The notes under the pieces were generated by a model. It searched no databases and had not been told where the DNA came from. It saw nothing but the letters and a program-made list of their open reading frames with translations. From an uncultured Roseburia sp. (lineage in GTDB: Bacteria; Bacillota; Clostridia; Lachnospirales; Lachnospiraceae), in contig CAJLGN010000093.1 of NCBI GenBank assembly GCA_905206195.1, positions 1 to 6,188 of the forward strand: a stretch of 6,188 nucleotides of DNA, in the 5' to 3' direction. How positions within the stretch are numbered: position 1 is the first letter of the stretch; each line of letters starts with the position of its first letter. Below, one piece after another: positions 4,244-6,188 of this stretch. A program made the position numbers and the translations under genes.

Positions 4244-6188
4244 TGCCCTCTCGCAAAAGCTACATCCAACACCTGCCCCAAGTTCTCCACAAACACAATC
4301 TCCAGACCCTTTTTGATCTCTGCTGCAATCTCATCGATGTCCTTCTCGTTCTTCTTCGGCACGCAGACAGTTCCGATCCCCGCATTTTTCGCCGCGAGAA
4401 TCTTTTCCTTTAATCCTCCGATCGGTAGAACCCGCCCCCGCAGCGTGATCTCTCCTGTCATGGCGACATCCGCGCGAACCGGCGTCCTCGTGATTGCGGA
4501 TAGCATGGCGGTTGCCATCGTGATGCCTGCGGACGGTCCGTCCTTTGGCACCGCTCCCTCCGGGATGTGGATGTGAATGTCGTTCTCCTGAAAAAACTTC
4601 TTCGGAATCTGATACTCCTCGCTGACCGAGCGGACATAACTGATGCCCGCCTGTGCGGATTCCTTCATCACATCTCCAAGCTGCCCGGTGAGCTGAAACT
4701 CACCCTTTCCCGGCATGATATTCACCTCGATCTCGAGCGTGTCTCCGCCGACGCTCGTCCATGCCAGCCCCCGCACAACACCGACCTCATCGTCGTTGTT
4801 TTTCTTATCGAAGCTGTACTTTTCCTTGCCGAGGTACTTCTCCAGATTCTGCCCTGTGATCTTCACCGCAGATTTCTGCCCCTCGTAGACCTCCCGCGCC
4901 GCTTTTCTCGCAATCTCGCCGAGCTTGCGCTCAAGCCCGCGAACGCCGGCCTCCCGCGTGTAACCGCTGATAATCTTCTGGAGGGCGCTGTCACTGACGC
5001 TAAGCTGCTGCGGCTTTAAACCGTTGCCAACCGTCTGCTTTTCGAGCAGGTGCTCCCTTGCAATATGGAACTTCTCATTCTCCGTGTAGCTTGTGACCTC
5101 GATCATCTCCATGCGGTCTAAGAGCGGTTTTGGAATGTCCTGTGCGGAGTTCGCCGTCGCGATAAACAACACCTCAGACAAATCGATCGGAATCTCCACA
5201 TAGTGGTCACGGAACTTACTGTTCTGCTCCGCGTCTAAGACCTCAAGTAAAGCAGAAGCCGTATCGCCCCTGTAGTCGTTGCTCATCTTATCGATCTCAT
5301 CCAGGAGCATCAGAGGATTCTTCACCCCGGCGCTCCGCAGTCCGTTCACGATACGCCCCGGCATCGCCCCCACATACGTCCTTCTATGCCCACGTATCTC
5401 CGCCTCGTCCCGCACACCGCCCAGACAGATGCGGACATACTGTTTGTCGAGCGCTTTCGCCACGGATCTGGCGATGCTCGTCTTTCCGGTTCCCGGCGGT
5501 CCCACCAGACAGATAATCGGGCTCTCTCCCTTGCTGGTCAAGTTCCGCACTGCCAGAAATTCCAGCATGCGCTCCTTGACCTTTTCGAGCCCGTAGTGCT
5601 CCGCATCCAAGATATGTTCGGCGTTGTGAATGTCCTTGTTGTCCCTGGATGCCTTGTTCCACGGAAGCTCCAGCAGTGTCTCAATATATCCCCGCGCCAC
5701 CGCACTCTCCGAGGAGTTGGAATTAATATTCTTAAAACGCTCAATCTCTTTTTTGATGCGCTCCCGGACTTCTTTGTCCGCCTTCAGCTTATCGACCCCA
5801 TTGAGATAGGAATCTGCATCGGACTCTGTGTTGTCCTCCCCAAGCTCCTCCCGGATCAGCTTCATCTGCTCCCTGAGAATATATTCCTTCTGATTTTTGT
5901 CCACTCGCTCCTTGACTCTGGTCTGGAACTCGTTTTTGATCGCGGTGATTTCAATCTCTTTTAGGAGCAGCGCCAAAAGCACCTCATAGCGCTCCGTCAG
6001 AGAAATCGCCTCGAGAATTCTCTGCTTTTCCGCATAGGGAACTGGCAGATTATTTGCGATCTGATCCATCAGCTTATCCAGCTCTTTGATGCTGCTCACC
6101 TGGCGAAGCAATTCCTTCCCCGCCCTCGGATTCACAGCCTGGTATTTGCTGTAGGTCTCCTGAAGACTGCGAACCATTGCCGCCTTCG
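4240..6188 (-). CDS. lon: ATP-dependent protease Lon (LonA type), N-terminus beyond window
   Basis: Cytoplasmic AAA+ serine protease that degrades misfolded and short-lived regulatory proteins. The frame stays open to the right edge (three codons, K-A-A, precede the Met encoded at 6175-6177), so the true start lies outside. By comparison with about 775-aa Lon proteins, roughly 125-130 N-terminal residues, the bulk of the substrate-binding LAN domain, are missing. Numbering from that Met: helical/coiled N-terminal part to about 170 with [11 protein letters not shown] (96-106), Walker A GPPGTGKT (226-233), [13 protein letters not shown] (263-275), Walker B LLDEID (291-296), sensor-1 TAN (341-343), sensor-2 GVRGLER (411-417). 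The protease domain runs from about 465, with catalytic Ser549 in PKDGPSAG and catalytic Lys592 in GGLKEK. This is the Ser-Lys dyad of LonA. The two-domain soluble form without a membrane insert excludes LonB. It stops at TGA 4240-4242, with ysxC next. The promoter and any heat-shock operator lie beyond the edge. Confidence 0.97.
   Translation of the reverse strand, partial: KAAMVRSLQETYSKYQAVNPRAGKELLRQVSSIKELDKLMDQIANNLPVPYAEKQRILEAISLTERYEVLLALLLKEIEITAIKNEFQTRVKERVDKNQKEYILREQMKLIREELGEDNTESDADSYLNGVDKLKADKEVRERIKKEIERFKNINSNSSESAVARGYIETLLELPWNKASRDNKDIHNAEHILDAEHYGLEKVKERMLEFLAVRNLTSKGESPIICLVGPPGTGKTSIARSVAKALDKQYVRICLGGVRDEAEIRGHRRTYVGAMPGRIVNGLRSAGVKNPLMLLDEIDKMSNDYRGDTASALLEVLDAEQNSKFRDHYVEIPIDLSEVLFIATANSAQDIPKPLLDRMEMIEVTSYTENEKFHIAREHLLEKQTVGNGLKPQQLSVSDSALQKIISGYTREAGVRGLERKLGEIARKAAREVYEGQKSAVKITGQNLEKYLGKEKYSFDKKNNDDEVGVVRGLAWTSVGGDTLEIEVNIMPGKGEFQLTGQLGDVMKESAQAGISYVRSVSEEYQIPKKFFQENDIHIHIPEGAVPKDGPSAGITMATAMLSAITRTPVRADVAMTGEITLRGRVLPIGGLKEKILAAKNAGIGTVCVPKKNEKDIDEIAAEIKKGLEIVFVENLGQVLDVAFARGQ

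Noticed and set aside
5386..5964. 192-codon plus-strand open frame opposite lon
   Set aside because: It is antisense to the conserved AAA+ region of lon and has no domain or start signal.

Overview
The window comes from a Clostridia-type Firmicute, most likely a Lachnospiraceae-like anaerobe. This is an inference from three things: the lon-ysxC gene order typical of Firmicutes, a Bacillus/Clostridium-type pyruvate kinase with an extra C-terminal phosphohistidine-like domain, and protein sequences resembling gut Clostridia at fairly high G+C. No marker gene fixes the taxon. All genes lie on the minus strand, so transcription runs from the right edge to the left.

Right part (6188 to about 3386): a protein quality-control and ribosome-assembly unit. 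The 3' part of lon (ATP-dependent AAA+ protease, N-terminus beyond the edge) is followed after 188 bp by yihA/ysxC/engB (GTPase for large-subunit ribosome assembly). A strong intrinsic terminator lies 9 bp after the ysxC stop. The lon-ysxC gap is not featureless. It holds an 11-bp inverted repeat, a second hairpin that competes with it, and a possible 20-codon ORF overlapping the lon stop.

Middle part (3340 to 491): a probable two-gene energy unit. A promoter with an extended -10 precedes arcC (carbamate kinase), and pyk (pyruvate kinase) follows 59 bp later with no terminator or clear promoter between them. Both enzymes make ATP from ADP and a high-energy phosphate donor (carbamoyl phosphate or phosphoenolpyruvate). 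The carbamate kinase has an unusual glycine-rich loop (GHEAL where GGNAL is usual), and no arginine deiminase or ornithine carbamoyltransferase gene is visible.

Left part (325 to about 65): a self-contained unit encoding a 45-residue, single-span membrane protein. It has a near-ideal extended -10 promoter, a Shine-Dalgarno site and a hairpin terminator. The protein contains no Lys, Arg or His and ends in an acidic tail. I do not recognise its family, and it is the best candidate here for something undescribed.

No tRNA, rRNA, CRISPR array, insertion sequence or other mobile element was seen. The large plus-strand open frames opposite pyk, arcC and lon are antisense shadows.
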